This document shows positions 45,382-54,248 of a DNA stretch of 64,000 bases, one piece after another. Positions within the stretch are counted from its first letter, which is position 1, and the number at the start of each line of letters is the position of its first letter. Source of the stretch: Planctomycetota bacterium. GTDB taxonomy: Bacteria > Planctomycetota > Phycisphaerae > UBA1845 > UTPLA1. The notes beneath the pieces are model-generated. The model saw nothing but the letters and a program-made list of their open reading frames with translations, was not told the DNA's origin and did not search any database. The stretch covers positions 86,533 to 150,532 of the forward strand of contig QEVG01000007.1 of NCBI GenBank assembly GCA_003576905.1. Direction: 5' to 3'. The translations under genes and the position numbers were made by a program.

Positions 45382-45990
45382 ATGAAAAGTGCAATTGTCC
45401 TTTCCGCTCTTGCGGCCGCATCTGCCCTTTCCGCCCCGGTCTCTGCCGGCTTGATCGACGCCCGCGACGGCAAGGAGGGCGACGTCAATATCGGTGTCGA
45501 CGCTTCCGGGCAGCTTGTCATCGAGTTTGGCGGCGAGCCCGTGGCGCTCCCGGCCATCTCGGGACTGCTCTCCGGCTTTGGGCTCGATGAGCCGGGCTTC
45601 TTCGCGCTTGAAGAAGACGAACCCGACGAGAACATTTTCGTCCTCGGACCCGGCGCCAGTATCGTCCTCGAGGTCCTCTCGTTTGATCCGGCCCTGAAGG
45701 CGTGGACGCCCGGCTTCGCGGACATCCTTGATCAGCCCGGAGACACGTGGACGATCGGCGCGGCCCCGTTCGACACCCACCCGTTCTGGCACATCGACGC
45801 GAACGATCCCACATTCATCGCTCCGCCGGGACAGTCCGAATGGAACGCCACCTTCCGCCTGCTCGACACCGGAACGACCGGCTATCTGCCCAGCGAGCCG
45901 GTCACCGTCACCTTTACGCCTGAGCCGGGGACGCTGGGACTCCTGATCGCGGCTGGATTGGTCGGCCGCCGCAGACGATTGAATGGCTGA
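45382..45990 (+). CDS. PEP-CTERM-sorted secreted protein
   Basis: 202 residues. A signal peptide (KSAIVLSALAAASALSAPVSA), an about 155-residue domain (GDVNIGVDASGQLVIEFGG ... WNATFRLLDTGTTGYLPSEPVTVTF), then PEPGTLGLLIAAGLVGRRRR, a complete PEP-CTERM sorting tail. The same domain occurs in the next gene with a dockerin instead of the PEP-CTERM tail. An in-frame ATG at 45355 is an alternative start. Confidence 0.82.
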   Translation: MKSAIVLSALAAASALSAPVSAGLIDARDGKEGDVNIGVDASGQLVIEFGGEPVALPAISGLLSGFGLDEPGFFALEEDEPDENIFVLGPGASIVLEVLSFDPALKAWTPGFADILDQPGDTWTIGAAPFDTHPFWHIDANDPTFIAPPGQSEWNATFRLLDTGTTGYLPSEPVTVTFTPEPGTLGLLIAAGLVGRRRRLNG

Positions 45991-46172
45991 TTGAATGCGT
46001 TTCGGGGCCGGGCGCGGCCGCGGAGAGGTCCATGCTGTCGGAGGGGAGACATGGACCGAACCGGGCAAACGCCCTTTGGCGACCCGCCCCGGTGCCCGAA
46101 AGCACGCTGTAGTAAGGAAGTGAAAGCAAAGCTCGGCATCGTTGCGGGCCGGCAGGCCCCTGGAGTGTCGCC

Positions 46173-46895
46173 ATGTGTCATCGCAGTGTCATTGTCGCCG
46201 CAACCGCGGCCCTCGCAGCCGCCCTCGCCCTCGCTGAACCCGCTCGGGCTCAGCACACCGGAGACGTCGTCGTTGGCCGAACGTCCGCCGGCCGGCTCCG
46301 AATCGGCGGATTCATCCCCGACCAGAACATCGTCGTTCTTCCCCCGGTCAGTGGACTTTTCAACGGGTGGTCCGACAACAACCCCGGCTTCGACCGCCTC
46401 GTCACCAGCGAACCGGAGAATGACTTCCACACGCTTCAATCGGGCGTGCAGGTCCGCATCGAAGTCGTCAGCGTAGACCCCGCGTTCATGGCGGTGAGCA
46501 GCAGCCTCGTCATCATCGACGACCCCGGCGAGCGGATTCTCCTCGGTGGCAGCACCCTGCACGCGCACCTGACCTGGCTCATCAACTCGAACGAGCCTGA
46601 CTTCGACCCCCTGAAGGTCCTCTGGCGGGCCACTTTCCGGCTCGTCGACACGGGATCGACAGGCTACGCCCCGAGCGACCCCTTCACTTTCTACTTCGCC
46701 AGCACCGCCTGCGACCGGGGCGACTGCAACGGAGACACGGTGAAAGATTCCCTCGACGTTCAGGCCTTCGTCGACATCCTGCTTGATCCCGCCGCGCGCT
46801 CCGCCGCCGAGCGCTGCAGCGCCGACATCAACCAGGACGGCTATGCGACCCTCGACGACGCGTCCGCATTTGTCGACATGCTCCTGGCCATGTAA
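46173..46895 (+). CDS. secreted protein with the same domain fused to a dockerin
   Basis: 240 residues. After a signal peptide (MCHRSVIVAATAALAAALALAEPARA) the domain GDVVVGRTSAGRLRIGGF ... WRATFRLVDTGSTGYAPSDPFTFYF is clearly homologous to the upstream PEP-CTERM protein. It then continues into a dockerin-like pair: RGDCNGDTVKDSLDVQAFVDILL and SADINQDGYATLDDASAFVDMLL. It ends 5 nt before the stop of the convergent yjbQ gene. Confidence 0.82.
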   Translation: MCHRSVIVAATAALAAALALAEPARAQHTGDVVVGRTSAGRLRIGGFIPDQNIVVLPPVSGLFNGWSDNNPGFDRLVTSEPENDFHTLQSGVQVRIEVVSVDPAFMAVSSSLVIIDDPGERILLGGSTLHAHLTWLINSNEPDFDPLKVLWRATFRLVDTGSTGYAPSDPFTFYFASTACDRGDCNGDTVKDSLDVQAFVDILLDPAARSAAERCSADINQDGYATLDDASAFVDMLLAM

Positions 46896-46900
46896 GCGCG

Positions 46901-47320
46901 CTATTCCCCGATGATCTTCACCAGCACGCGCTTCTTCCGCCGCCCGTCGAACTCCCCGTAGAAGATCTGCTCCCACGGGCCGAAGTCCAGCGCCCCCGCC
47001 GTCACGGCGACGACCACCTCGCGGCCCATGATCGTCCGCTTCAGGTGCGCATCCGCGTTGTCCTCCCCGGTGTCATTGTGGCGATACTGGCGCACCGGCT
47101 CGTGCGGCGCCAGCCCCTCCAGCCAGCGATCAAAGTCCGCGTGCAACCCCCGCTCGTCGTCATTGATGAACACGCTCGCCGAGATGTGCATGGCGTTCAC
47201 CAGGCACAGCCCCTCGCGAATACCGCTCGCCCGAAGCGCCTCCTCCACCTGCGGCGTGATGTTCACAATCGCCCGCCGCGTCGGTATCTCAAACCACAAC
47301 TCCTTCCGGTACGACCGCAT
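46901..47320 (-). CDS. yjbQ: YjbQ-family protein (secondary thiamine-phosphate synthase type)
   Basis: 139 residues, the usual UPF0047/YjbQ length. Conserved segments: [53 protein letters not shown] and [24 protein letters not shown]. The biochemical role of the family is not settled; weak thiamine-phosphate synthase activity is reported. It follows the zinc-ribbon gene with one base between. Confidence 0.92.
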   Translation of the reverse strand: MRSYRKELWFEIPTRRAIVNITPQVEEALRASGIREGLCLVNAMHISASVFINDDERGLHADFDRWLEGLAPHEPVRQYRHNDTGEDNADAHLKRTIMGREVVVAVTAGALDFGPWEQIFYGEFDGRRKKRVLVKIIGE

Positions 47321-47321
47321 G

Positions 47322-47666
47322 TCAGGCCCTCCGCCCCCCCTGCTCGTCCGACCGCCGGACCGCCCCCACCTCCAGCCCGCACTCCGGGCATCTCCCGCTC
47401 ACGTTCCCCGTCAGGTCATACCCGCAGCCCGCGCACCGCCCCTGCGAGGTCCACACCTCCGGCCGATCCTGCCGCCGGCTCCAGCGCGCCGCCGCGATCC
47501 CCGCAGCGATCGCCAGAACCCAAACACCCACCGGCACGACGATGCACGGAGCGGGCATGCGAAACACGTGGACGCTCAAATGGCTCCCGAGACACGACCC
47601 GAAGAAGAGCGTCACAAACCCCGCGAGCACTCCCCGGTACAGCGCATTGTCGCCCCATTTCGTCAT
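47322..47666 (-). CDS. membrane protein with planctomycete-type zinc ribbon
   Basis: 114 residues. Two hydrophobic segments ([14 protein letters not shown] and [20 protein letters not shown]) precede [20 protein letters not shown], a CxxC...CxxC ribbon frequent in planctomycete small membrane proteins. Function unknown. The ATG at 47666 begins the hydrophobic part; over 100 upstream codons are open but overlap the divergent tdk gene. Confidence 0.75.
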   Translation of the reverse strand: MTKWGDNALYRGVLAGFVTLFFGSCLGSHLSVHVFRMPAPCIVVPVGVWVLAIAAGIAAARWSRRQDRPEVWTSQGRCAGCGYDLTGNVSGRCPECGLEVGAVRRSDEQGGRRA

Positions 47667-47841
47667 GCCGCGCCTCACCGCCCAGCGCCGTTCGACAGCT
47701 GTCCGCGAGGCTTGCCATTTTAGGCGAATTGCGCGGCCGTGCGCGGTGTTTGCTGGATCTTCGCCGCGCTCGCTGTACCCGCAGAATGCCACGGGCTTCC
47801 CTCGCTTGCCAATCCGCCGCCTTCCGCCACAATCAGCCCCC

Positions 47842-48414
47842 GTGACCACGCATTCCCATCCCGGCAGCCTCATCGTCGTGCACGGCTCCATGTTCGCCGG
47901 AAAGACCGAGTACCTTATCGCCCGCTTGCGCCAGGCCGCACTCCATGGCCAGCGCGTCAAGGCCTTCAAGCACGCCATCGACAACCGTTACGACCCGACT
48001 CATCTCGTCACCCATACCCAGGACCGCTTCGATGCCATCCCCGTGCCCGACGCCGACGCCGTCCTCACCCAGGCCGGCGACGCCGAAGTCATCGCCATCG
48101 ACGAGGGACAATTCTTCCGCAACGAACTCGTCCCCATCGTGGAAAAGCTCCTCGACCGCGGCGTCACCGTCCTCGTCGCGGGCATCTCGCACGATGCCTG
48201 GGGTCGCCCGTTTGAGCCGATGCCCAGGCTCATCGCCATGGCTGATGAAGTAGTGCCCAGGGAATCGCCCTGCCGCGTCTGCGGCGAACCCTCGCCCTAC
48301 ACCCAGCGCATGACTCCCGTGAACACCCTCCACATGGTCGGCGGGCTCGACGACTACGAGCCGCGCTGCAGGGCCCATTTCACGCCCCTGCCCGGCCCGC
48401 CGGAGAAACGCTGA
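47842..48414 (+). CDS. tdk: thymidine kinase (type II)
   Basis: 190 residues. P-loop GSMFAGKTEYL near the N terminus, IDEGQFF (catalytic Glu) and the zinc-type segment CRVCGEPSPYTQR...C. Phosphorylates thymidine for salvage. The start is taken as the GTG at 47842, which gives the family's length; the frame is open 100 codons upstream across unrelated sequence. The nucleoside transporter follows one base after its stop. Confidence 0.93.
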   Translation: MTTHSHPGSLIVVHGSMFAGKTEYLIARLRQAALHGQRVKAFKHAIDNRYDPTHLVTHTQDRFDAIPVPDADAVLTQAGDAEVIAIDEGQFFRNELVPIVEKLLDRGVTVLVAGISHDAWGRPFEPMPRLIAMADEVVPRESPCRVCGEPSPYTQRMTPVNTLHMVGGLDDYEPRCRAHFTPLPGPPEKR

Positions 48415-48415
48415 C

Positions 48416-49699
48416 ATGGCGGTGGCACGGTCCCTGCTCGGCGTTTCGGCCCTTGTCCTTATCGCGTGGCTGCTCTCCAGCAACCGGCGGAAGTTTCCCC
48501 TCCGCACCGTCGTCGGCGGCCTTGCCCTCCAGTGGATCCTCGCCCTCCTCGTCCTCCGCACCGAGACCGGCCGCGCCTTCTTCGACGCGATCGCCCACGT
48601 CGTCACCGCCGTCCTCGCCGGGGCCGACGCCGGGGCGAACTTCGTTTTCGGCCCCCTTGCCGGAAACAATCCCGACGTTGCCTGGAACGCCGTCGCCGGC
48701 ATCAAGATCATGACCACCATCATCATCGTGGCCACCCTCTCGGCGATCGGCTACCACTATGGCATCCTCCAGCGCGTCGTCGCGGGCATGGCCTGGCTCA
48801 TGACCCGAACCCTCGGCGTCAGCGGCGCGGAGGCCCTCGCCGGCGCCGCCAATGTCTTCTTCGGACAGACAGAGGCCCCGCTGCTCGTCCGGCCCTACAT
48901 CTCCCGAATGACCCGATCGGAGCTCATGGCCCTCATGACCGGCGGCTTCGCCACCGTCGCGGCCGGCGTGATGGCCGTCTATGTCGACATGCTCGGCCGG
49001 GGCGACGCCGCGAAGATGGTGTCCATCGCGCGGCACCTACTCACCGCCTCCCTAATGAGCGCCCCCGCCGCCTTCATGCTCGCAAAGGTCATGGTGCCCG
49101 AGACCGACACGCCCCAGACCGTCGGCCATGCCCGCGTCGATCTGCCGCGCGACACGCGCAGCTTCATGGACGCCGCCACCGCCGGCGCGGAGCAGGGCAT
49201 GAAGCTGGCCATCAACGTCCTGGCGATGCTCATTGCATTTGTCGCCCTTATCAAGGTGCTCGACATCGGCCTCGTCGCCCTCGGCCGCCTCTCGCCCGTC
49301 GCCCCCGCCGTCTCCGCTCTCGGAATGAAGGAACTGAACCTCGACGGAATCCTCGGCCTGATCTTCTCGCCCGTCGCCTACCTGGCGGGCGTGGACCCGC
49401 TCGACGCACGTTCTTTCGGCGGCCTGCTCGGAAAGTCGATGGCTACGAACGAGCTTATTGCATATGCCTCGCTCGGCGAGATGATCCGGACCCAGGCGAT
49501 GAGCGAGCGGTCGATCCTGATCGCGACCTATTCGCTGTGCGGCTTCGCGAATATTAGCAGCATGGGCATTCAGATCGGCGGCATCGGCGGCCTCGCCCCC
49601 GACCGCCGGGCCGACATGGTCCGCCTCGCCCCCCGCGCCATGCTCGGCGGCGCCATGGCTTGCTGGATGACCGGCTGCATCGCCGGCGCACTGCTTTGA
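48416..49699 (+). CDS. NupC/CNT-family nucleoside transporter
   Basis: A 427-residue membrane protein of the concentrative nucleoside transporter family. Core motifs: GADAGANFVFGPL, FGQTEAPLLVRPYI (substrate site), MTGGFATVAAGVMAVYV and TYSLCGFANISSMGIQIGG. Proton- or sodium-coupled uptake of nucleosides. It is probably co-translated with tdk, forming a compact thymidine uptake-and-phosphorylation cassette. Confidence 0.94.
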   Translation: MAVARSLLGVSALVLIAWLLSSNRRKFPLRTVVGGLALQWILALLVLRTETGRAFFDAIAHVVTAVLAGADAGANFVFGPLAGNNPDVAWNAVAGIKIMTTIIIVATLSAIGYHYGILQRVVAGMAWLMTRTLGVSGAEALAGAANVFFGQTEAPLLVRPYISRMTRSELMALMTGGFATVAAGVMAVYVDMLGRGDAAKMVSIARHLLTASLMSAPAAFMLAKVMVPETDTPQTVGHARVDLPRDTRSFMDAATAGAEQGMKLAINVLAMLIAFVALIKVLDIGLVALGRLSPVAPAVSALGMKELNLDGILGLIFSPVAYLAGVDPLDARSFGGLLGKSMATNELIAYASLGEMIRTQAMSERSILIATYSLCGFANISSMGIQIGGIGGLAPDRRADMVRLAPRAMLGGAMACWMTGCIAGALL

Positions 49700-49883
49700 T
49701 CATGCGCCGATCGGCCCGCGCCGATGCACCCAGCCAGGCATACGAGACCAGCTCACTGTTGATAATCAATAACAGCGCGCCGAAGGCAGCGGATTTCCCG
49801 ACCTCTTCCAAACAGAAACTCGTACGCCCGGCCCGCAATTCTGCCCAACTCCCTGCACGTGGCATGCCCCCCGCCCCGTTATC

Positions 49884-50360
49884 ATGCCCCGTGTGACGCC
49901 CGAACTCCTCCTGAATACCTGCGCACCCGCCTTGGCCGTCGCCGGCCTGCCCCCATTCCCATCGCCAGACGACTCCGGCGAGATCGAGGCACTTCGTTAT
50001 CTCCCGCCCGCTGACGGTCCGCCGGGCGGCTGGGCCCTTGTGCCGATGCAGCCCGAGTCAGACGCGCCCGCCGCCGTTGTCGCATTGCCGGACGAGATCG
50101 ACCCGGAGGACGCGCTTCCCGTTGATGTCCGTCTCGCCGCAGAGCTTGTTCGCGGCCACCTGCGCGGCTGGCTTGCCGCCCGCGGCTGGCAAGTGCAGAT
50201 GACGATGGCTCGGGAGCGGGTCACATGGCGGCTCGTCGATTGCCTGGCCTTCACCGAAGGCGGCGGAGATCGACTCGACGACCACTACCCGTCCGGCGAA
50301 GATGAACTGGTCGTCCTGTGCGAATCCGTGGTGACCCTTGCACGGCATGGGATGACGTGA
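49884..50360 (+). CDS. hypothetical protein
   Basis: 158 residues, acidic, without signal peptide or membrane segment. ELVRGHLRGWLAARGWQVQMTMARERVTWRLVDCLAF suggests a compact alpha/beta domain. Not recognised. It ends 53 nt before the release-factor-like gene and is probably co-transcribed with it. An 11-bp palindrome (TTGATAATCAA) lies about 115 nt upstream. Confidence 0.55.
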   Translation: MPRVTPELLLNTCAPALAVAGLPPFPSPDDSGEIEALRYLPPADGPPGGWALVPMQPESDAPAAVVALPDEIDPEDALPVDVRLAAELVRGHLRGWLAARGWQVQMTMARERVTWRLVDCLAFTEGGGDRLDDHYPSGEDELVVLCESVVTLARHGMT

Positions 50361-50413
50361 CTCTGGCCGGCCCTCGCCGGAAAGGCGATAGCCCGTCGCC
50401 GGTGCGGGATGCC

Positions 50414-50938
50414 ATGGACGCCAATCTAAGAGACCACTGGCTGACCTGCGACGACGACGCCCTCCTCGCCGATTGCGAGTTCGACACCTACCGCGCCAGC
50501 GGACCCGGCGGCCAGAAACGAAACAAGACCAGCTCCGCCGTGCGCCTTCGCCACAGGCCCAGCGGTCTCATCGTCATCGCCGAAGAGAGCCGCTCCCAGC
50601 GCGAAAACAAGGCCCGCGCCATTCGCCGCCTGCGCCGGGCTATCGCCCTCGCCGTCCGCCAACCCGTTGGCCCGCACTGGCAAGTCACGCCGCGCGTGCG
50701 TGGCTATCTGACGGCCTCCGGCCGGATCAACATCTCACCGCGAAACCCCGACTACCCCGCCGTCGTCGCCGCCATCCTTGACGTCTCCGCCGCCTTTCAC
50801 GGACGCATCCGCGACGCGGCCGAACAGTTCGGCATTACCACGGCACAGCTCTCCCGGTTCATCACCGACGACGGCAAGCTCCTCGCCGCAGTCAACGAAA
50901 TCCGCCGCGCCGCTGGGGCCCGTCCATTGACACCCTGA
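50414..50938 (+). CDS. orphan RF-1-domain (GGQ) protein, release-factor-like
   Basis: 174 residues. TYRASGPGGQKRNKTSSAVRLRH carries the GGQ peptidyl-tRNA hydrolysis motif and flanking conserved residues of the RF1/ArfB-PrfH domain. Stop-codon recognition domains are absent, so it should act on stalled ribosomes rather than as a normal release factor. The Lys/Arg-rich ArfB tail is replaced by a helical segment (IRDAAEQFGITTAQLSRFITDDGKLLAAVNEIRRAAG). The ATG at 50414 follows GCGGGATGCC. Confidence 0.82.
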   Translation: MDANLRDHWLTCDDDALLADCEFDTYRASGPGGQKRNKTSSAVRLRHRPSGLIVIAEESRSQRENKARAIRRLRRAIALAVRQPVGPHWQVTPRVRGYLTASGRINISPRNPDYPAVVAAILDVSAAFHGRIRDAAEQFGITTAQLSRFITDDGKLLAAVNEIRRAAGARPLTP

Positions 50939-50954
50939 TCCACCGCCATCGTGC

Positions 50955-50994
50955 GCCAAAAGAAACGGCCCCCGGGCGCAAACCCGAGGGCCGT
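50955..50994 (-). terminator. rho-independent terminator for the Gly-tail protein gene
   Basis: The stem ACGGCCC(C)CGGG pairs with CCCG(A)GGGCCGT (one mismatch) between 50965 and 50994. On the minus strand it is followed by TTTCTTTTG. It lies between convergent genes and serves the minus-strand gene whose stop is at 51036. Confidence 0.8.
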
Positions 50995-51035
50995 GAATCG
51001 TTCATCGCTGCGCTGCATGAGCGCTGGCCGCGGCG

Positions 51036-51386
51036 TTAGTTGCCGCCGCCGCCGCCGCCACCGCCGCCGCCAAGGCCGCCGCCTTGCGAATCCGAAGGCT
51101 GTTCCGGCGGATCGCCGCCGGGCAGACCCGGCGGGATGTTCGTGTACAGGTCGCCGCTGCCGCACCCCAGCGGAATCGTACACGACGGATCCGTCTGGTA
51201 GTCCGGCACCTCAAGGTACGGGAACAGCAGGTTGATCTGGTCGGCGGGCGTGCAGAAGGTCAGCACCGTGCCGCAGACGTTGATCGACGCCAGCGTATTG
51301 AAGCACCCGTTGTCAAAGACCGAGCCCCCGGCGAGGATCGCACTGATCCCGAAGATGACCTTTCGCACTTTCCTGTGTCGTCGCAT
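51036..51386 (-). CDS. small secreted protein with poly-glycine tail, copy 1
   Basis: 116 residues. A short basic start and hydrophobic segment (KVIFGISAILAGGSVF) are followed by FNTLASINVCGTVLTFCTPADQI, several Cys and a C terminus of GGGLGGGGGGGGGGN. It resembles the next upstream gene in layout (hydrophobic leader, a CGT/FGT-(I/V)LT segment, Gly-rich end). It ends at a good terminator. Function unknown. Confidence 0.65.
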   Translation of the reverse strand: MRRHRKVRKVIFGISAILAGGSVFDNGCFNTLASINVCGTVLTFCTPADQINLLFPYLEVPDYQTDPSCTIPLGCGSGDLYTNIPPGLPGGDPPEQPSDSQGGGLGGGGGGGGGGN

Positions 51387-51479
51387 GACTATTCACCCAT
51401 TCCTTACTGATGCCCGCGCGGCTCATTCATCCGCGAAGCCTGTTTCCCTGAAAACGCCCTGTCGGCGAAATCCCTCACA

Positions 51480-51782
51480 TCAGCCGCCGTCTCCGCCGTC
51501 TCCGCCATCCTGTACATCAACAATCTGCGTCACCGGGCAGAAGTACACCAGGTCGTCCTCGGTGTTCTGAACTTCGCCCGTCGGTATGCCGTTCTCATCG
51601 ACCACGATGAAATTCGGCGTCCCACAGACGCCGGGGAATCCGAGGTCCGTCAGAATCGTACCAAACGGCGTCGCCGCAAGAGCCGTGTTTATCCCGCCGG
51701 TAATGCAATTGTTTATCTGCATCACATAAGCGCCGACCGACAGCATCGAAGCGATTTTGAGGATTCGGATTCGCCGTTTCAT
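51480..51782 (-). CDS. small secreted protein with Asp/Gly tail, copy 2
   Basis: 100 residues. Basic start and hydrophobic leader (MKRRIRILKIASMLSVGAYVMQINNC), then INTALAATPFGTILTDLGFPGVCGTPNFIVVDENG and a C-terminal DGGDGGDGG. It is the likely paralogue of the following gene. The ATG at 51782 follows GAGAGCTAACAGA; a TTG five codons earlier is an alternative. Confidence 0.62.
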   Translation of the reverse strand: MKRRIRILKIASMLSVGAYVMQINNCITGGINTALAATPFGTILTDLGFPGVCGTPNFIVVDENGIPTGEVQNTEDDLVYFCPVTQIVDVQDGGDGGDGG

Positions 51783-52270
51783 TCTGTTAGCTCTCAATTT
51801 GCCCCAGGCAGGTTAAGGTCAGGCGGGGGTTGCGGATGGACGACGCCGTTCTTAAGGCCTCATCCACGCACTTTATGGTACTCCCCGCACATCAGGATTT
51901 CAAGTACCGCTCGCGTCCCGTAAGCCCCTGTCGCATAAGCCCGTTGCGGTGTCTTCGCGACCCCCATCACCCCTGCGGACCGGTCCCCGGCGGATGACGT
52001 TTTCGGAACGCCGGCTTCCGGCCGCCTGCGCTGCATCGTCGCGTCATGCCGTGCGCCGGCACGCAACCCGCCCATCCCGGCGTCACATCCGTTACGACCC
52101 GACAGCCCCTGCCGAATAACCCGTGCCTGCCTCGCCGTTCGCGACATTCGCGGCCCTTCCCGCCAGACCCTCGGGGACCCGTCAGCAGAGGCTCGCCGGT
52201 TGCCCGAAGCCGTCCACGCCGCGCCTGCCCGGCACGGCGATGTTTCGGTTCACTCCTGGGGGAAATAGGC
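51783..52270. other. divergent intergenic region, no gene seen
   Basis: About 490 nt between the divergent small secreted-protein gene and the next plus-strand gene. Open frames run through it in several registers because of high GC, but none has a start site or composition I would support. Confidence 0.4.
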
Positions 52271-53050
52271 ATGACTTCGATCATCCTGTGCGGCGGACTG
52301 CTGATCGGCGCTTCATCCGTACCCGGCCAAGTTCCTTCAGCCTCGACCGCCTGCGCAGCGCCACGCGCGTTCATCGCGGCCGCCCTCGGTTTAGGCGACG
52401 GACCCGTCGTTCCGCCCCCGCCGGCCGCGCAGGAAAACACGGTTACTGGGATGCCCGCGAACGGCGACGACGTCAATACGGTCATCCCCATCGCGCGCAT
52501 GCCCATCACCCTCGTCGCGCGCCAAAGCCCCGTGCGCGACGAATCCGTCACCGTTGCCCTCTGGGAGGACCGCCGCGTGAAGTTCAACCTGACCCGAAAG
52601 GGCCAGGCTGGCGAACCGGTCGAACTCTGCCATGACGTTAAGGACCTTATCGGCCGCCGCTTCGACGCCGCCTATGAGCAGGAGTCAGGCGACGGGCTGG
52701 TCGTCTGCTACGAGCCGCGCAACGGCGCGCTTCTGTGCGTCACGTTCTCCGGCGCAGATGTCCGCCGTGAAAAAGAGCTGAAGGTCCCCGGCGATCTGAA
52801 CGTCGCCTACATGGGCATGAAGGCCAGGGCTCTCTCCGACGAGATCGTCCTCATGGTCTCGGGCATCACCCCGTCGAACAAGCTGCAATTGCTCTCCAAT
52901 GTCTGGGACGGCCGGTCCTGGCGCGGCTGGGAAACCGTCAGCGACGACCTGGAGCGCGAGGAACTGGGACAGGACCGCCTCGCCCCGGAATCCTCGCAGG
53001 CCCGGGCGGACGCTCCCCGTGAAACCACGCCTCCCGCCGCCGCGAAATAG
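52271..53050 (+). CDS. exported hypothetical protein
   Basis: 259 residues. A signal-like start (MTSIILCGGLLIGASSVPGQ) leads to a proline-rich linker, then a beta-rich soluble region (VTVALWEDRRVKFNLTRKG, GDGLVVCYEPRNGALLCVTFSG) and an acidic, Pro/Ala-rich end. GGGGGAAAT precedes the ATG. Not recognised. It ends 29 nt before the stop of the convergent mtnA gene. Confidence 0.6.
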   Translation: MTSIILCGGLLIGASSVPGQVPSASTACAAPRAFIAAALGLGDGPVVPPPPAAQENTVTGMPANGDDVNTVIPIARMPITLVARQSPVRDESVTVALWEDRRVKFNLTRKGQAGEPVELCHDVKDLIGRRFDAAYEQESGDGLVVCYEPRNGALLCVTFSGADVRREKELKVPGDLNVAYMGMKARALSDEIVLMVSGITPSNKLQLLSNVWDGRSWRGWETVSDDLEREELGQDRLAPESSQARADAPRETTPPAAAK

Positions 53051-53079
53051 CGTGCCCGCTCAGTGCCGAACAGGAGGCA

Positions 53080-54165
53080 TCACCCGCCGATCAAACGGGC
53101 AACATTCTCCCGCGTCACCGGCGCGATGATCCCCTTCTCCGTGATGATGCCCGCGATCAGTTCCGCAGGCGTCACGTCGAAGGCCGGCGTATAACAGGCC
53201 GCCTCGCGCGGGGCGACCTGCCGTCCGCCGATGACGCGCACTTCCTCCGGATCGCGATGCTCGATCGGTATCGCCGAGCCGTCGGCAATGCCCATGTCGA
53301 AAGTCGAGCTCGGCGCCGCTACGTAAAACGGAATCCCGTGCGCCCGGGCCAGCACCGCCACGCCGTATGTGCCGATCTTGTTGGCCGTGTCGCCGTTCGA
53401 CGCGATCCGGTCCGCCCCTGTCACCACCACCTGCACCTTCTTCTCGCGCATCACCACGGCGGCCATGCTGTCGCAGATGACTGTCGCGTCGATCCCCGCC
53501 TGCGTCAGTTCCCACGCCGTCAGCCGGGCTCCCTGAAAGAGCGGCCGCGTCTCATCGGCATAGACCGTGAATCGCCGCCCCTTCTCGTGCGCCGCGTACA
53601 TCACCGCCAGCGCCGTGCCGTACTCGCTCGTCGCCAGCGCGCCCGCGTTGCAGTGTGTCAGTACCCCGCCGCCCTCCGGTACCAGGTGTTGCCCATGCAT
53701 GCCGATCGCCCGGCACATCGCTGCGTCCTCGTCCCGAATGGCGTGCGCCTCGGCGAGCAGCGCCGCCCGCGCCTCCGACCACGGCCGCCCCGCAAGCTCC
53801 CGCGCGCGGCGGCGCATTCGATCCAGCGCCCAGAACAGGTTCACCGCCGTCGGCCGGCTCGTCGACAGCCGGTCGCACACGCATCCGACGGTGTCACTCC
53901 ATCCGGCATCGCCGGGCCCGGCTTCGTCACACCCGACAATCACGCCGTAGGCCGCTGCGACGCCGATCGCCGGTGCGCCACGCACTCTTAGCGACTTGAT
54001 CGCCTCCCAGACTTGCTCGAGTCGCGTGCACGTCAGCGTCGCCACCTGCGTCGGCAATAGCGTCTGGTCGATGAGCTCCAGCGCGCCTCCCGGCCGCGCG
54101 GATGAGTTCCACCACAGCGGACGCAAAGGAGAGCCTGTACCGGGCACACTCATGGAGATGGTCAT
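53080..54165 (-). CDS. mtnA: S-methyl-5-thioribose-1-phosphate isomerase
   Basis: 361 residues, usual length for MtnA of the methionine salvage pathway, which isomerises methylthioribose-1-phosphate to methylthioribulose-1-phosphate. Motifs: RGAPAIGVAAAYG, LTHCNAGALAT (catalytic Cys) and TGADRIASNGDTANKIGTY (catalytic Asp). No other salvage genes are nearby. ATG alternatives at 54165 and 54153 cannot be separated. Confidence 0.94.
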   Translation of the reverse strand: MTISMSVPGTGSPLRPLWWNSSARPGGALELIDQTLLPTQVATLTCTRLEQVWEAIKSLRVRGAPAIGVAAAYGVIVGCDEAGPGDAGWSDTVGCVCDRLSTSRPTAVNLFWALDRMRRRARELAGRPWSEARAALLAEAHAIRDEDAAMCRAIGMHGQHLVPEGGGVLTHCNAGALATSEYGTALAVMYAAHEKGRRFTVYADETRPLFQGARLTAWELTQAGIDATVICDSMAAVVMREKKVQVVVTGADRIASNGDTANKIGTYGVAVLARAHGIPFYVAAPSSTFDMGIADGSAIPIEHRDPEEVRVIGGRQVAPREAACYTPAFDVTPAELIAGIITEKGIIAPVTRENVARLIGG

Positions 54166-54248
54166 CCTTGGTGAAAAACGGGGTCGCCGGCCTCGCGAAT
54201 CGGATAAACGCCGGCGGCGGCCGCGCCGTCTGAACAGGTCCGCACGTC

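Noticed and set aside
49759..49769. TTGATAATCAA as an FNR/CRP-type site
   Set aside because: The half-sites are separated by 1 nt; FNR/CRP sites need 4 (TTGAT-N4-ATCAA).
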